From Firmicutes bacterium UBA5388 (GTDB taxonomy: Bacteria; Bacillota; UBA4882; UBA10575), in assembly GCA_002409975.1 (NCBI GenBank), contig DHOO01000127.1:5873-11405 (forward strand): a stretch of 5,533 nucleotides of DNA, given 5' to 3'. This document shows positions 4,460 to 5,533 of the stretch, one piece after another; position 1 is the first letter of the stretch, and the number at the start of each line of letters is the position of its first letter. The notes beneath the pieces are model-generated. The model was not told where the DNA came from. It saw only the letters and a list, made by a program, of their open reading frames with translations, and did not search any database. The position numbers and the translations under genes were made by a program.

Positions 4460-5533
4460 ATGAGTTATCATAAGATCTTTGAATCGGGGAAAATTGGGAA
4501 GTGTAAGGTGAAAAATCGGATCATTATGGCTCCGATGGGGAATATCAATATGGCAGACCCAATTGGAAGACCGCTTCCGAAAATGATCGACTATTTCGTG
4601 GAGCGGGCGAAGGGTGGAACCGGACTGTTGATTACTGGTTTAATTCCTGTCTCATATGGCGTAGACCCTACGGTTTCTGAGGATAGTGATACCACTTATT
4701 TTCCGAGGATCGATGGTTCCTCCCGAACCAGGATGGCCGGATGGCGTGACCTTGTTGCCGGGGTTCATTCCTTTGATGCTAAGATTTTTATCCAATTAAC
4801 AGCCGGACTTGGTAGGGTGGGTTCACCCGAACCTTTTCTCAAGGGTAAACTTCTAAAATCAGCTTCTATCAATAAAAACTTTTATGTCCCTCAACTTCCC
4901 CATTTACCGCTTAGCGGTAGGCAGATCAAAAAAATCGTGAAAAGTTTTGGCCAAAGTGCCATTAATGCCAAAGTTTCTGGCTTTGATGGCGTCCAATTAC
5001 ATGGGCATGAAGGTTATTTGATGGATCAGTTGACTTCCGCTCCCTGGAATCGGAGAAAGCTCGGGAGGTATAAAGATAAATTCCAATTTGCCATCGATGT
5101 GGTCCGTGAGATCAAAAAGACTTGTGGTGAGGATTTCCCTATTATCTATAGAGTAGATTTAACTCAGGGTCTACGGGAGTCTTATGGAGAAGAAGTTTTT
5201 GCCCAAAGGTTCCGTGGGATGGAAAGAACAATCGAAGAGGGGTTGGAATTCTGTCAGGCATTGGCAGAAGCGGGTGTAGACGCCTTTGATGTGGATAAGG
5301 GTTGTTACGATAACTGGTTCTGGCCTCATCCCCCGGCCTACTTTAATGACATTCCTTATGTGGAAGAGATGGCTGGGCGGTTGAAGGATTTCTTTAAGCA
5401 GAGAAAAATTAATGCTCAGGTAATCGCCGTAGGGAAACTGGGAGACCCAGACAAGGCTGAAGAGGTTCTAAAGAGAGGTTGGGCCGATTTCTTCATGCTG
5501 GGCCGCCCCTTACTAGCCGATCCTTATTGGCCG
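4460..5533 (+). CDS. Old Yellow Enzyme / 2-enoate-reductase-type flavoprotein, cut at window edge
   Basis: This is an FMN-dependent NAD(P)H oxidoreductase domain of the enoate reductase / 2,4-dienoyl-CoA reductase group, which reduces activated C=C bonds. The frame is open for 358 codons to the last base, so the 3' end is missing. AAAGGAG stands seven bases before ATG 4460. Visible TIM-barrel signatures are NRIIMAPMGN (19-28), IQLTAGLGRV (111-120, with the FMN-side Gln112), QLHGHEGYLMDQLTSAPWNR (179-198), Arg231, DVDKGCYDNWFWPHPP (277-292) and FFMLGRPLLADP (344-355, phosphate-binding GR). The DVDKGCYD stretch is like enoate reductases such as FldZ rather than classical yeast OYE. Those enzymes continue with a cysteine cluster for [4Fe-4S] and FAD/NAD(P)H domains, which here would lie beyond the edge. 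As third gene after aconitase X it is well placed to reduce the dehydration product. That coupling is inferred. Confidence 0.92.
   Translation, partial: MSYHKIFESGKIGKCKVKNRIIMAPMGNINMADPIGRPLPKMIDYFVERAKGGTGLLITGLIPVSYGVDPTVSEDSDTTYFPRIDGSSRTRMAGWRDLVAGVHSFDAKIFIQLTAGLGRVGSPEPFLKGKLLKSASINKNFYVPQLPHLPLSGRQIKKIVKSFGQSAINAKVSGFDGVQLHGHEGYLMDQLTSAPWNRRKLGRYKDKFQFAIDVVREIKKTCGEDFPIIYRVDLTQGLRESYGEEVFAQRFRGMERTIEEGLEFCQALAEAGVDAFDVDKGCYDNWFWPHPPAYFNDIPYVEEMAGRLKDFFKQRKINAQVIAVGKLGDPDKAEEVLKRGWADFFMLGRPLLADPYWP

Overview
The window looks like chromosomal DNA of a low-GC, probably anaerobic Firmicute (Clostridia-like). The evidence is AT-rich intergenic DNA, strong AGGAGG-type ribosome binding sites, GTG starts, a chemotaxis receptor behind a sigma-D-type promoter, and an aconitase-X plus enoate-reductase-type metabolic cluster. 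The sequence does not allow a species assignment.

Positions 1-636 hold no convincing gene. They contain a bulged hairpin (14-66), a terminator facing left (71-124), a good rightward promoter with a palindrome in its spacer (148-175), about 280 bases able to fold into nested stems, and a rightward terminator (409-458). Promoter, structured body and terminator together suggest an undescribed small RNA at about 180-458. Positions 637-2139 on the minus strand encode a six-helix membrane chemoreceptor (MCP). Its own sigma-D/sigma-28-like promoter lies at 2178-2205.

Positions 2140-2562 form a divergent control region of about 420 bp. It holds two adjacent long inverted repeats (2262-2368 and 2376-2438), a possible 17-codon reading frame on the minus strand with a strong ribosome binding site inside a repeat arm, and weak candidate promoters for the rightward genes.

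From 2563 to the right edge runs a plus-strand gene set: aconitase X catalytic subunit (2563-3843), aconitase X swivel subunit (3946-4392), and the N-terminal 358 residues of an Old Yellow Enzyme / 2-enoate-reductase-type flavoprotein (4460 onward, cut by the window edge). The first two should form one heteromeric hydro-lyase. The third would suit reduction of the C=C bond that such a dehydratase creates. The suggested logic is hydroxy acid to enoate to saturated acid, with the substrate unknown. For three of the genes the ribosome binding site fixes or supports the start; for the MCP and both AcnX subunits this is a few codons inside the longest open frame.
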